Assembly (NCBI GenBank): GCA_031254175.1
Contig: JAIRUY010000151.1
Span: forward strand, 1-5,242
Direction: 5' to 3'
Source: Treponema sp.
GTDB taxonomy: Bacteria > Spirochaetota > Spirochaetia > Treponematales > Breznakiellaceae
Length of the DNA stretch: 5,242 nucleotides
In this document: piece after piece, positions 1 to 5,201 of the stretch
Position numbering within the stretch: the stretch's first letter is position 1
Layout: each line of letters begins with the position of its first letter
Notes under the pieces: model-generated
Told to the model about the DNA's origin: nothing
What the model saw: only the letters and a program-made list of their open reading frames with translations
The model's database searches: none
Program-made: the position numbers and the translations under genes

Positions 1-987
1 GTTATTTTACCATTTACTATTTCCATATTATTGGCTTTTGTAATGTATCCGCTTGTAAAATGGATGGATAAGCTCCGGTTCCCGCGTATTTTATCCATTT
101 TTCTTGTAGTTCTTATAATAGTTGCCGGTTTATATATTTTTGGAATGGTGCTTTCAACATCAGGAAAAAATATTCTTTCTTTGTATGTAAAATATGAGGA
201 ACGATTAAATGAAATTTTCATCTGGGTCGCCCGCTTGTTTGAGCTTTCATACGATGAGTCTTTTACCTTTTGGGAAAATTTCTGGGGCCAGCTGGGAATA
301 CGTTCATGGTTATACAATTTTACCTTTTCTATTTCAAATATATTTTTGAACTTTGTTTCAAGCGCAATCATTGTCGTTATTTCTGTAGCATTTTTACTGT
401 CTGAAGCCAGCTTCTTTAAAGAGAAATTGGAAGCAGCGTTTTCGAATAATTCAGAACGCATCAACCGTATGGGTCATGACTTGATGTCTCAGGTTACTAG
501 GTATTTGACAGCAAAATTTTTCATTTCTCTTGCCAATGGCGTAATATTTGCTGTTTCCTTTCATTTTATTGGTATGGAGTTTGCAATCTTCTGGGGTATT
601 CTTCAGTTTTTTTTAAACTTTATACCCACTCTTGGCAGTATTGCGGGAGGAGTCGTTATATCTTTATTTGCGCTGCTTCAGTTCTGGCCTGACCCTGGCC
701 CTGTAATATTGGTGCTTACTGTAATTTTGGCAGTTAATATGATCCTTGGGAATATATTAGATCCAAAAATAATCGGCGAACATGTTGGAATTTCTCCGGT
801 AATGATTTTAGTCTCATTGTCCATTTGGGGTTATATCTGGGGATTTGCCGGAATGATTCTTTCTGTTCCCATGACAGTCATTATTAAAATTGTATGTGAG
901 AATGTTCCCTTTCTGGAACCTGTCTCTATATTGATAGGAACCAGAAAATCAGTACGATCAAAAAAAGCGGAGCAGGAAAAGGAATGA
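1..987 (+). CDS. AI-2E/PerM-family transporter, 5'-truncated by window edge
   Basis: This is a multi-pass inner-membrane protein of the AI-2E transporter family (PF01594, formerly UPF0118; relatives are PerM, YdiK and TqsA). Members are proposed exporters or permeases for small molecules including autoinducer-2, but the substrate cannot be told from sequence. The frame is open from base 1 and the first visible residues (VILPFTISILLAFVMYPLVK) already match the family's first helix and its following 'P-L-V' segment. The true start is therefore upstream, probably by a few tens of codons, and the TTG at 31 is not a start. The 328 visible residues contain hydrophobic segments at about 1-15, 29-51, 105-135, 172-230, 234-252 and 266-298. 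The C-terminal half carries the family hallmarks: FIPTLGSIAGG (207-217), N-x-LDPKIIGEHVGISP (251-266), and WGFAGMILSVP (280-290). The tail is short and lysine/glutamate rich. A DUF2156 gene starts 28 nt downstream, consistent with an operon. Confidence 0.93.
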   Translation, partial: VILPFTISILLAFVMYPLVKWMDKLRFPRILSIFLVVLIIVAGLYIFGMVLSTSGKNILSLYVKYEERLNEIFIWVARLFELSYDESFTFWENFWGQLGIRSWLYNFTFSISNIFLNFVSSAIIVVISVAFLLSEASFFKEKLEAAFSNNSERINRMGHDLMSQVTRYLTAKFFISLANGVIFAVSFHFIGMEFAIFWGILQFFLNFIPTLGSIAGGVVISLFALLQFWPDPGPVILVLTVILAVNMILGNILDPKIIGEHVGISPVMILVSLSIWGYIWGFAGMILSVPMTVIIKIVCENVPFLEPVSILIGTRKSVRSKKAEQEKE

Positions 988-1003
988 AACCTGGTTTCAT
1001 TTT
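983..1003 (+). other. Inverted repeat across the transporter stop codon
   Basis: AATGAAACC, a single T, then GGTTTCATT form a perfect 9-bp inverted repeat. As RNA it can fold into an 8-bp stem with a 3-nt loop, followed by TTTTCT. The TGA stop of the transporter (985-987) lies inside the left arm. The stem is AT-rich at its base and the T tract is short, so it could at most be a weak terminator, an mRNA processing or stability hairpin, or a protein-binding dyad. It would reduce rather than abolish read-through to the next gene. Confidence 0.4.
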
Positions 1004-1015
1004 CTAAGACTGATT

Positions 1016-1957
1016 ATGTCCGCTTCTTCGGCATTGATACCGAGTTATCCCGATTTTACTCCTTTGGACATTGGCTTAAAAAATATTTTACATCCGCGTC
1101 TTTCATTAACGCCGGACGGTGTTTCCGAATTTACATTTTCCAATCTTTATCTTTTCAGAAACAAATATAAATACCGCATATCACGTGATGCTGTGGACAA
1201 AGGCAGCAGTCAGGACAGCGGGTTTATAATTTCGGGAGAGCAGGCCGCCGGAAAAGAAACTTTTTTTATGACGCCGTGCGGCACGCCTCAGCAGGAAACG
1301 CTGGAAACGCTTTTTCAAACTCATGATTACTGGAAAAATATTTCTAAATCAGTTCTTTCTCCGGTTAAGGAAAGGCTGGAAAAACAAGGTGTCATTATTA
1401 GTGAGGATAGGGATAATTTTGATTATCTTTACTTCCGTAAAGATTTGGCAGAACTAACAGGGAAAAAATATCACAAAAAGAAAAACCATGTAAATAATTT
1501 CCTGTATGCTTATCCCGATTATGAACAAAAACCAATGAACTCAGAAACGGCGCTTGCGGCTGTCGAAATTTTGGAACAATGGCGGCAAGCTGCGCTAACA
1601 AAAAACGAAGGTGAAGCCGGTGACTATAAAGCGGCAAAAGAAGCGCTGGTATCATTTGATTCCCTTACGTTGAGGGGCAGTGTGTTTTTTGTCAGCGGAA
1701 AACCTGTCGCATATTGCCTTGGTGAAAGCATTGCAAGAGGAAAAATGTTTGCAATTCACTTTGAAAAAGCAATAGAAGGATACAAGGGTATTTATCAGTT
1801 TATAAATCAGGCATTTGCTTTGTCCCTTCCGAGGTTTTTTACTCTGCTTAACCGGGAGCAGGATCTCGGGAATGAGGGACTGCGTCAGGCAAAGATGACT
1901 TACCGTCCCTGCGGTTTTGTGCAAAAATATAAGGGCGTCAAACAAACGAAAAATTGA
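1016..1957 (+). CDS. DUF2156 protein (phosphatidylglycerol lysyltransferase C-terminal-like, GNAT fold)
   Basis: This 313-aa soluble protein of the DUF2156/LPG_synthase_C family (PF09924) has a double GNAT-like fold. It lacks the membrane helices of MprF, so it is the stand-alone form. Recognisable blocks are FTPLDIGLKNIL (14-25, near the usual N-terminus), FSNLYLFRNKYKY (41-53), DYLYFRKDLAELTGKKYHKKKNHVNNF (136-162), VFFVSGKPVAYCLGE (223-237), IHFEKAIEGYKGIYQFINQAFA (247-268), and LNREQDLGNEGLRQAKMTYRP (278-298). These are the family's characteristic motifs and the length is normal. Family members are often labelled aminoacyl-lipid or peptide transferases, and the GNAT fold suggests an acyl or aminoacyl donor. 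The substrate is unknown. The ATG at 1016 is chosen because the conserved N-terminus begins about ten residues later, although its Shine-Dalgarno is poor. It sits between the transporter gene and rlmB, probably as an operon member. A function linked to either neighbour is not demonstrated. Confidence 0.9.
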   Translation: MSASSALIPSYPDFTPLDIGLKNILHPRLSLTPDGVSEFTFSNLYLFRNKYKYRISRDAVDKGSSQDSGFIISGEQAAGKETFFMTPCGTPQQETLETLFQTHDYWKNISKSVLSPVKERLEKQGVIISEDRDNFDYLYFRKDLAELTGKKYHKKKNHVNNFLYAYPDYEQKPMNSETALAAVEILEQWRQAALTKNEGEAGDYKAAKEALVSFDSLTLRGSVFFVSGKPVAYCLGESIARGKMFAIHFEKAIEGYKGIYQFINQAFALSLPRFFTLLNREQDLGNEGLRQAKMTYRPCGFVQKYKGVKQTKN

Positions 1958-1975
1958 AAAGGCATGGACATTGCC

Positions 1976-1981
1976 GGGGAG
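1976..1981 (+). promoter_or_regulatory. Ribosome binding site deciding the rlmB start
   Basis: GGGGAG lies six bases upstream of the GTG at 1988. The alternative in-frame ATG at 1964 has only an AAAAGG one base away, which is too close to function. The Shine-Dalgarno therefore supports the GTG start, and it lies inside the extra codons that an ATG start would require. Confidence 0.65.
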
Positions 1982-1987
1982 CATAGT

Positions 1988-2716
1988 GTGACATATTTAA
2001 CTGGTTTTCATGCAATTGAAGAAAGAATAAAATCAGGTCGTTCTTGCGGCGCTCTGCTTGTAGCAAAAGCAGGTCCTCGTGCACGGGAAATAGAATCTCT
2101 TGCGATCAATAACAAGATTCGTATTGAGCGTATAGGCACTTTTGATTTGGACGGGCTTGCTCCAAATCATCGCGGAATTGCCCTTCAGGTTGAAGACAAA
2201 ACGGACAGTCCCGATATCAGCCTTGAAGAATTTCTTGAGGGTCTTGAAGAAGGCCGGGACGCGCTTGTCCTCATTCTTGATGAAATTACCGACCCGCATA
2301 ATTACGGCGCTATCCTTCGCTGCTGCGATCAATTCGGAGTTGATTTGGTGCTTGGGCGAAATCGCCGCAGCGCAAAACATGCTTCTGTTATTTCCCAGAC
2401 TTCGGCAGGCGCCGTTTCTTGGGTAGCTCAGGCAGAAACAGCCAATCTTGTACGTGCAATGGAAGACTTAAAAGAAGCAGGTTTCTGGATTTACGGCGCC
2501 GACATGGATGGAGAACCCGTCTACACAAAGGATTTTGGCGGCAGAGTAGCGTTTGTTCTTGGCAGTGAAGGCGGCGGCATTTCACGCCTGCTACGTGAAC
2601 GCTGCGACGGCATAGTGGGAATACCCTCGGCCGGCAGAATCGATTCGCTTAACGTATCAGTAGCCGCTGGAGTGCTTCTATACGAAGTATGCCGTCAGCG
2701 TGCCGGTAATTCCTGA
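1988..2716 (+). CDS. rlmB: 23S rRNA (guanosine(2251)-2'-O)-methyltransferase, RlmB/TrmH family
   Basis: This is a SpoU/TrmH-family (SPOUT, trefoil-knot) methyltransferase that uses S-adenosylmethionine to 2'-O-methylate a guanosine. The RlmB subgroup acts on 23S rRNA G2251 in the P-loop region. The product is 242 aa, a normal length. The N-terminal substrate-binding domain begins with TYLTGFHAIEERI (2-14) and ends near NHRGIALQVED (60-70). The catalytic domain carries motif 1 LDEITDPHNYGAILR (97-111, with the invariant Asn105 and Arg111), SAGAV (139-143), motif 2 FVLGSEGGGISRLLRERCD (189-207), and motif 3 SLNVSVAAGVLLYE (220-233). All motifs are intact. The start is set at GTG 1988: it has a well-spaced GGGGAG, and the family normally begins right at the 'YLTGFHA' segment. 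Starting at ATG 1964 would add eight unconserved residues. A paralogous tRNA or rRNA SpoU enzyme is the main alternative. It is the last gene of the + strand run, facing a convergent small gene. Confidence 0.92.
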   Translation: MTYLTGFHAIEERIKSGRSCGALLVAKAGPRAREIESLAINNKIRIERIGTFDLDGLAPNHRGIALQVEDKTDSPDISLEEFLEGLEEGRDALVLILDEITDPHNYGAILRCCDQFGVDLVLGRNRRSAKHASVISQTSAGAVSWVAQAETANLVRAMEDLKEAGFWIYGADMDGEPVYTKDFGGRVAFVLGSEGGGISRLLRERCDGIVGIPSAGRIDSLNVSVAAGVLLYEVCRQRAGNS

Positions 2717-2745
2717 CTTGTCACAAACAGCCCGAGCATATTTTA

Positions 2746-2967
2746 TTAACGGTCATTTATGATTCTGTCGTATTTTTTATTTTCTTCTTCCAGTAGTTTT
2801 ATTTTACTATCCTGATTTTTTGCTTCCAGTTCCAAAATCTGTTTTTTTAATTCAAGTTCTTTCAATTTATTTTTATGTGCAGCGCTTCTGTGAGAAAGAA
2901 CAATTGCCAAAACAGGTATTGATAACGCAAATAAAGGAATTAAAATCCATTGGTTCATAATAAACAT
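2746..2967 (-). CDS. Small membrane-anchored coiled-coil protein (PspB-like architecture), unknown function
   Basis: This 73-aa protein is convergent with rlmB, and the two stop codons are separated by about 30 nt. Residues 5-25 (NQWILIPLFALSIPVLAIVLS) form one strong transmembrane helix near the N-terminus. Residues about 30-70 are almost entirely Lys, Glu, Leu, Ile, Asn and Gln with a heptad-like pattern, predicting a cytoplasmic coiled coil. It ends in DRIINDR. Length and layout resemble phage-shock protein PspB (one helix, then a helical coiled segment), but I do not see convincing residue-level homology and no other psp gene is present. The start is uncertain: ATG 2967 has a weak AAAAAG upstream, and ATG 2958 (starting MNQW) is equally plausible, giving 70 aa. 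The coherent helix-plus-coiled-coil composition argues it is a real gene, since the opposite strand has no gene there. A long inverted repeat with a T tract lies just upstream of it. Confidence 0.65.
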   Translation of the reverse strand: MFIMNQWILIPLFALSIPVLAIVLSHRSAAHKNKLKELELKKQILELEAKNQDSKIKLLEEENKKYDRIINDR

Positions 2968-2980
2968 ATTAAGACTTTTT

Positions 2981-3056
2981 AAAAAAAACTACAATGTACT
3001 TATGAGACAACCCGGAAGTTAATGCTTGGCTTTTGCAGTTGTCTCACAAGTCTTGT
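2981..3056 (-). terminator. Terminator- or attenuator-like long hairpin ahead of the small - strand gene
   Basis: On the + strand, TGAGACAAC (3003-3011) and GTTGTCTCA (3038-3046) are a perfect 9-bp inverted repeat around a 26-nt loop. Pairing continues outward beyond one mismatch with ACTT/AAGT (2998-3001 with 3048-3051) and ACAA/TTGT (2991-2994 with 3053-3056). Read on the - strand, the 3' arm is followed two bases later by eight T's (2981-2988). That is the form of an intrinsic terminator, placed about 14 nt upstream of the small gene's start codon. It could stop antisense transcription coming from the tRNA/integrase side, or act as an attenuator in that gene's leader. The long loop weakens the case, and a protein-binding dyad is possible. 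Confidence 0.4.
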
Positions 3057-3075
3057 AAAATGATACGCATTTTAC
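3055..3075. repeat. Perfect 8-bp inverted repeat
   Basis: GTAAAATG and CATTTTAC flank a 5-nt spacer (ATACG). On the + strand it is followed by TGTTTTGT, so a weak terminator for transcripts arriving from the rlmB side is possible, although the stem is AT-rich. It touches the end of the longer hairpin at 2991-3056, so the two would compete for the shared bases. It lies just upstream of the tRNA promoter, so a regulatory dyad is another reading. Confidence 0.35.
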
Positions 3076-3088
3076 TGTTTTGTCCGGC

Positions 3089-3117
3089 TTGACTCAAATC
3101 GGTCTATTTTGTACAGT
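3089..3117 (+). promoter_or_regulatory. Sigma70-type promoter for tRNA-Ala
   Basis: TTGACT (3089-3094, five of six consensus bases) and TACAGT (3112-3117, four of six) are separated by exactly 17 bp. Transcription would start near 3124, giving a leader of about 27 nt before the tRNA. No other gene start fits this promoter. The integrase could receive read-through from it, because the tRNA is followed only by a hairpin without a T tract. Confidence 0.6.
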
Positions 3118-3128
3118 AACAAGACAAA

Positions 3129-3150
3129 CCTCCGGAAGGAGGCTTATTTT
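3129..3150 (+). other. GNRA-capped hairpin in the tRNA leader, terminator-like
   Basis: CCTCC-GGAA-GGAGG (3129-3142) is a compact GC-rich hairpin with a GGAA tetraloop of the GNRA type, followed by CTTATTTT directly abutting the first base of the tRNA. It lies between the predicted transcription start and the mature tRNA 5' end, so it would be in the part removed by RNase P. Because it has a T-rich tail it could also work as an intrinsic terminator. On the - strand the same stem is followed by TTTGTCTT, so it may act in either direction. Confidence 0.45.
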
Positions 3151-3224
<74 letters not shown>

Positions 3225-3228
3225 GTTC

Positions 3229-3255
3229 CTAATTCCTTACAGGATAAGGACTTAG
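3229..3255. repeat. Hairpin directly downstream of the tRNA
   Basis: CTAATTCCTTA (3229-3239) and TAAGGACTTAG (3245-3255) are complementary over 11 positions with one mismatch around a 5-nt loop (CAGGA). It begins four bases after the last tRNA base. There is no T tract, so it is not a typical intrinsic terminator. It may guide 3' processing of the pre-tRNA, or be an integrase or excisionase arm-binding site in the attachment region. Confidence 0.45.
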
Positions 3256-3276
3256 CCTACCCGACAACGGATGGCA

Positions 3277-3317
3277 TATCACACTAAAGCTTAAAAGTGA
3301 TACTAAAGTGACACTTT
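3277..3317. promoter_or_regulatory. Operator-like repeat cluster upstream of the integrase
   Basis: Three copies of the half-site GTGAYA occur here: TATCAC (3277-3282, reverse orientation), GTGATA (3297-3302) and GTGACA (3308-3313). The first two are the ends of a 26-bp interrupted palindrome centred exactly on AAGCTT (3287-3292), with 10 of 13 positions symmetric. The second and third lie in an 11-bp tandem repeat, AAAGTGATACT then AAAGTGACACT (3294-3315, one mismatch). The second unit is also part of the palindrome AAAGTG-A-CACTTT (3305-3317). The cluster ends seven bases before the integrase Shine-Dalgarno. Such an array fits binding by a repressor, excisionase or the recombinase itself. 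No convincing -35/-10 pair was found for the integrase; GATACT (3299-3304) is a possible -10 overlapping the sites. Confidence 0.45.
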
Positions 3318-3323
3318 TTGGCG

Positions 3324-3329
3324 AAGGAG
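3324..3329 (+). promoter_or_regulatory. Ribosome binding site of the integrase
   Basis: AAGGAG is followed by a 6-nt spacer and the ATG at 3336. This decides the start against the upstream in-frame TTG at 3318, which would place the Shine-Dalgarno inside the coding region. Confidence 0.8.
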
Positions 3330-3335
3330 TGCAAT

Positions 3336-4535
3336 ATGCGTTATCCGTTCACACTTTTCAAAAGAAAAACAGGAAACGGTCTCATCTGGTATGCACGGTT
3401 TTGGGATGACAAAGCCGGAAAGTATACCAAAGCCCGCTCAACAGGAATTATTGCCGAAGGCAAGAAGGAACGAAAACGAGAAGCGGCACTTAAAGCAAAG
3501 GAAATGCTTTCAGAAATCCGCTTTGAGACAGATTCAGCCGACCGCATCTTTATCCCTTACCTTGAATATTTTTGGAAACCGAATTCTCCCTATGTCAAAG
3601 AATGTGCCAATCTAAAAAAGAAACCACTCTCTGCTTATTATATTTTGCAAAATGAAACAAATGTCCGTTTACACGTTAAACCTTTTCCTGGGTTCGCAAA
3701 AATAACCCTGCGAGAACTCACCGCTGGCAATATTAAAGATTGGATGTCATGGGCAGTAGACAACTCCCTTTCAAGTCGCACAATCAATTCTGCGTTAAGC
3801 ACAATGCGGGTTGCCGTTCATTACGCACATGATCGTGACGAACTTGATAAAGACCCTTTCCGCAAAATAAAAGATGCCGCCGATAGCCCCAAAGAAAAAG
3901 GCGTTCTGACTTTTGCTGAAAGAGCAACATTGATAAATGCAAAAACAACCGACCCTCGCTCAAGGCTTGCTGTCCTGCTTGGTCTGCTGTGCGGAATGAG
4001 ACGAGGCGAAGTCCGGGGATTGAAATGGGGTGATTTTGCCAACGGCCTCATTAATCTAACTCATAACTATGTAAATATGGATGGCTTGAAAAAGCCAAAA
4101 AGAGGTAAAGAAAGAATTGTCCCGTATCTCAACATTGTTGAACAGACCTTTGAAGAAGTCCGCAAAATTTCATTACACACCGAACAAAATGATTATGTGT
4201 TTGAAAGTTTTGATCGACCCGGGCAGCCAATGTGCGAAACCTTTTTCCGCAATGCCCTAAGACGTGAACTTGAAGAAATAGGCATATCTGCCGGAAGGAA
4301 AGCAACAAGTGACGCACCTGCCATTCCAAGTGAGCAAAAAAAGCGCAATCTCTCTTACCACAGTCTGCGTCATACTTTTATCACTCTTGGGCGTTTAGAC
4401 GGAATTTCTGACATTGAAATACAAGCAGTTGCCGGACACTCAAGCCGCAGAATGATGGAACACTACAGCCATGCCGAAAAAGTCATAGATTTTCGTGCCA
4501 TGCGTGAAAAACTGGACAAGGCGGTTGGAATGTAA
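3336..4535 (+). CDS. Tyrosine recombinase/phage-type site-specific integrase
   Basis: This 399-aa protein catalyses strand exchange between an element and its chromosomal attachment site through a 3'-phosphotyrosine intermediate. The N-terminal part (about 1-60, with FTLFKRKTGNGLIWYARFWDD near the start) resembles the beta-rich arm-type DNA-binding domain. Residues about 70-185 form the SAM-like core-binding domain (TAGNIKDWMSWAVDNSLSSRTIN and onward). The catalytic domain (about 195-385) is complete: Arg222 in CGMRRGEV, Lys255 in KPKRGKERIVP, His342-x-x-Arg345 in HSLRH, His368 in VAGHSS, and the nucleophile Tyr377 in MMEHYSH. With all six key residues present and no frameshift, it is probably active. 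Length is typical of phage and ICE integrases. It lies 111 bp after tRNA-Ala in the same direction, so that tRNA is the likely target. Expression may be controlled by the repeat cluster at 3277-3317 or by read-through from the tRNA promoter. Confidence 0.95.
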   Translation: MRYPFTLFKRKTGNGLIWYARFWDDKAGKYTKARSTGIIAEGKKERKREAALKAKEMLSEIRFETDSADRIFIPYLEYFWKPNSPYVKECANLKKKPLSAYYILQNETNVRLHVKPFPGFAKITLRELTAGNIKDWMSWAVDNSLSSRTINSALSTMRVAVHYAHDRDELDKDPFRKIKDAADSPKEKGVLTFAERATLINAKTTDPRSRLAVLLGLLCGMRRGEVRGLKWGDFANGLINLTHNYVNMDGLKKPKRGKERIVPYLNIVEQTFEEVRKISLHTEQNDYVFESFDRPGQPMCETFFRNALRRELEEIGISAGRKATSDAPAIPSEQKKRNLSYHSLRHTFITLGRLDGISDIEIQAVAGHSSRRMMEHYSHAEKVIDFRAMREKLDKAVGM

Positions 4536-4544
4536 GGTAAATTT

Positions 4545-4573
4545 TTGACTTTGAAGGCAAATTTTATTAAATT
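4545..4573 (+). promoter_or_regulatory. Candidate sigma70 promoter for the 191-aa gene
   Basis: TTGACT (4545-4550) and TAAATT (4568-4573) are spaced by 17 bp in the 57-nt gap after the integrase stop. The start point would be near 4580, giving a very short leader that still contains the G-rich ribosome binding region (4580-4586). An overlapping alternative, TTGAAG-17-TATAGT (4574-4579 as -10), would start too close to the ATG to keep the Shine-Dalgarno. The region is AT-rich, so chance matches are possible. Confidence 0.4.
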
Positions 4574-4592
4574 TATAGTGGGGGGATAAGTA

Positions 4593-5168
4593 ATGATTAT
4601 TAAGGTGTTTATTAAAGATGGCGTAGCAGCAAACAATAAACTGTTACCGCCTCCACTTAGACCCTTTGGGCATTTATTGGAGTGTTTTGTTGATTTTCAT
4701 TTTTTCAAAAATGATTACCCAGTCCTTGTTGAAAATGGTTTCATCCGCCCTATATCACCTGAAAGTTGCGAATGGTTAAAAAGCACAACAAGCCTTGCTG
4801 AATACTTTAAATGGATTGCACAGTATAGGAGAAGTAGAATTACTGGCGGTTTCTGGTTCCATATTTCTGAAGTTTTTAATGTGAACAGAAACTCGCTGCG
4901 AAAACTTGCCGGAGATAATGGTAACGGCTGTAAACCGCCGAAATCGAAAGATTTTCTTAAACTGAAAGAACTTCTTTATCCAGCCCACCAAGAAACATTA
5001 CGCTATCGAAGAGAAACAGAATTGTTAAATGCGATAGAAAAAATTCTACATGAAGCAAAAGGTAAAAAACCGGAAATAATTCATGAAGCTGTAGAACGGA
5101 TTGATGAATTAATGATAGAGAATAATTACCAAAAAAGCCAGGAACAGTCTATTCTGGATTGTGAATAG
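4593..5168 (+). CDS. Hypothetical protein, 191 aa, probable element cargo or accessory protein
   Basis: I do not recognise this family. The ATG at 4593 follows a GGGGGGA stretch (4580-4586) with a 6-nt spacer, so the start is reasonable. The protein is soluble, with no signal peptide or membrane helix. Residues 1-55 include a hydrophobic/aromatic stretch (HLLECFVDFHFF, 27-38). Residues 56-130 look like a compact helical domain: CEWLKSTTSLAEYFKWI (59-75), GGFWFHISEVFNVNRNSLRKLAGDNG (85-110) and KPPKSKDFLKLKELL (114-128). Residues 134-185 are highly charged and helical (QETLRYRRETELLNAIEKIL, then EIIHEAVERIDELMIEN), probably a coiled coil. The 'W-L-x-S-x-x-S-L-A-E-Y-F' pattern followed by a Phe/Asn-Ser-Leu helix recalls small unnamed proteins carried next to integrases in Bacteroidetes and spirochaete elements. 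This is an impression from memory, not an alignment. It may be a DNA-binding or regulatory accessory factor, but no function is assigned. Confidence 0.8.
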   Translation: MIIKVFIKDGVAANNKLLPPPLRPFGHLLECFVDFHFFKNDYPVLVENGFIRPISPESCEWLKSTTSLAEYFKWIAQYRRSRITGGFWFHISEVFNVNRNSLRKLAGDNGNGCKPPKSKDFLKLKELLYPAHQETLRYRRETELLNAIEKILHEAKGKKPEIIHEAVERIDELMIENNYQKSQEQSILDCE

Positions 5169-5201
5169 TTGCAAGAAAACGCCTTACCCGGTTTGCATTT
5201 T

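Noticed and set aside
31..33. TTG as start of the transporter
   Set aside because: The same frame is open to base 1 and encodes family-typical residues before the TTG, so the gene simply enters from the left edge.
2033..2380. Open frame on the - strand opposite rlmB
   Set aside because: It overlaps a complete, motif-intact rlmB, its protein shows no recognisable domain, and it has no ribosome site. It is a shadow of the real gene. The same holds for - strand frames at 1398-1655, 1652-1984, 2388-2585, 3341-3547, 3821-4051, 4129-4329 and 4776-4991, and for + strand frames at 2142-2426 and 3391-3615.
2717..2745. Terminator between rlmB and the convergent small gene
   Set aside because: No inverted repeat with a T tract is visible in this gap on either strand. 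Only a short TTTTATT run is present.
3005..3018. AGACAACCCGGAAG resembling AGACAAACCTCCGGAAG at 3122-3138 as a direct repeat
   Set aside because: The copies differ by a 3-nt insertion and each is part of a different hairpin. The similarity is too short to argue for duplication.
3255..3263. GCCTACCCG, similar to GCCTTACCCG at 5181-5190, as a pair of attachment sites
   Set aside because: The match is only nine bases with a one-base indel. It lies outside the tRNA, and true att cores are identical, so chance is the simplest explanation.
3318..3320. TTG as start of the integrase
   Set aside because: AAGGAG at 3324-3329 is correctly spaced for ATG 3336, and the six extra residues would be encoded by the ribosome site itself.
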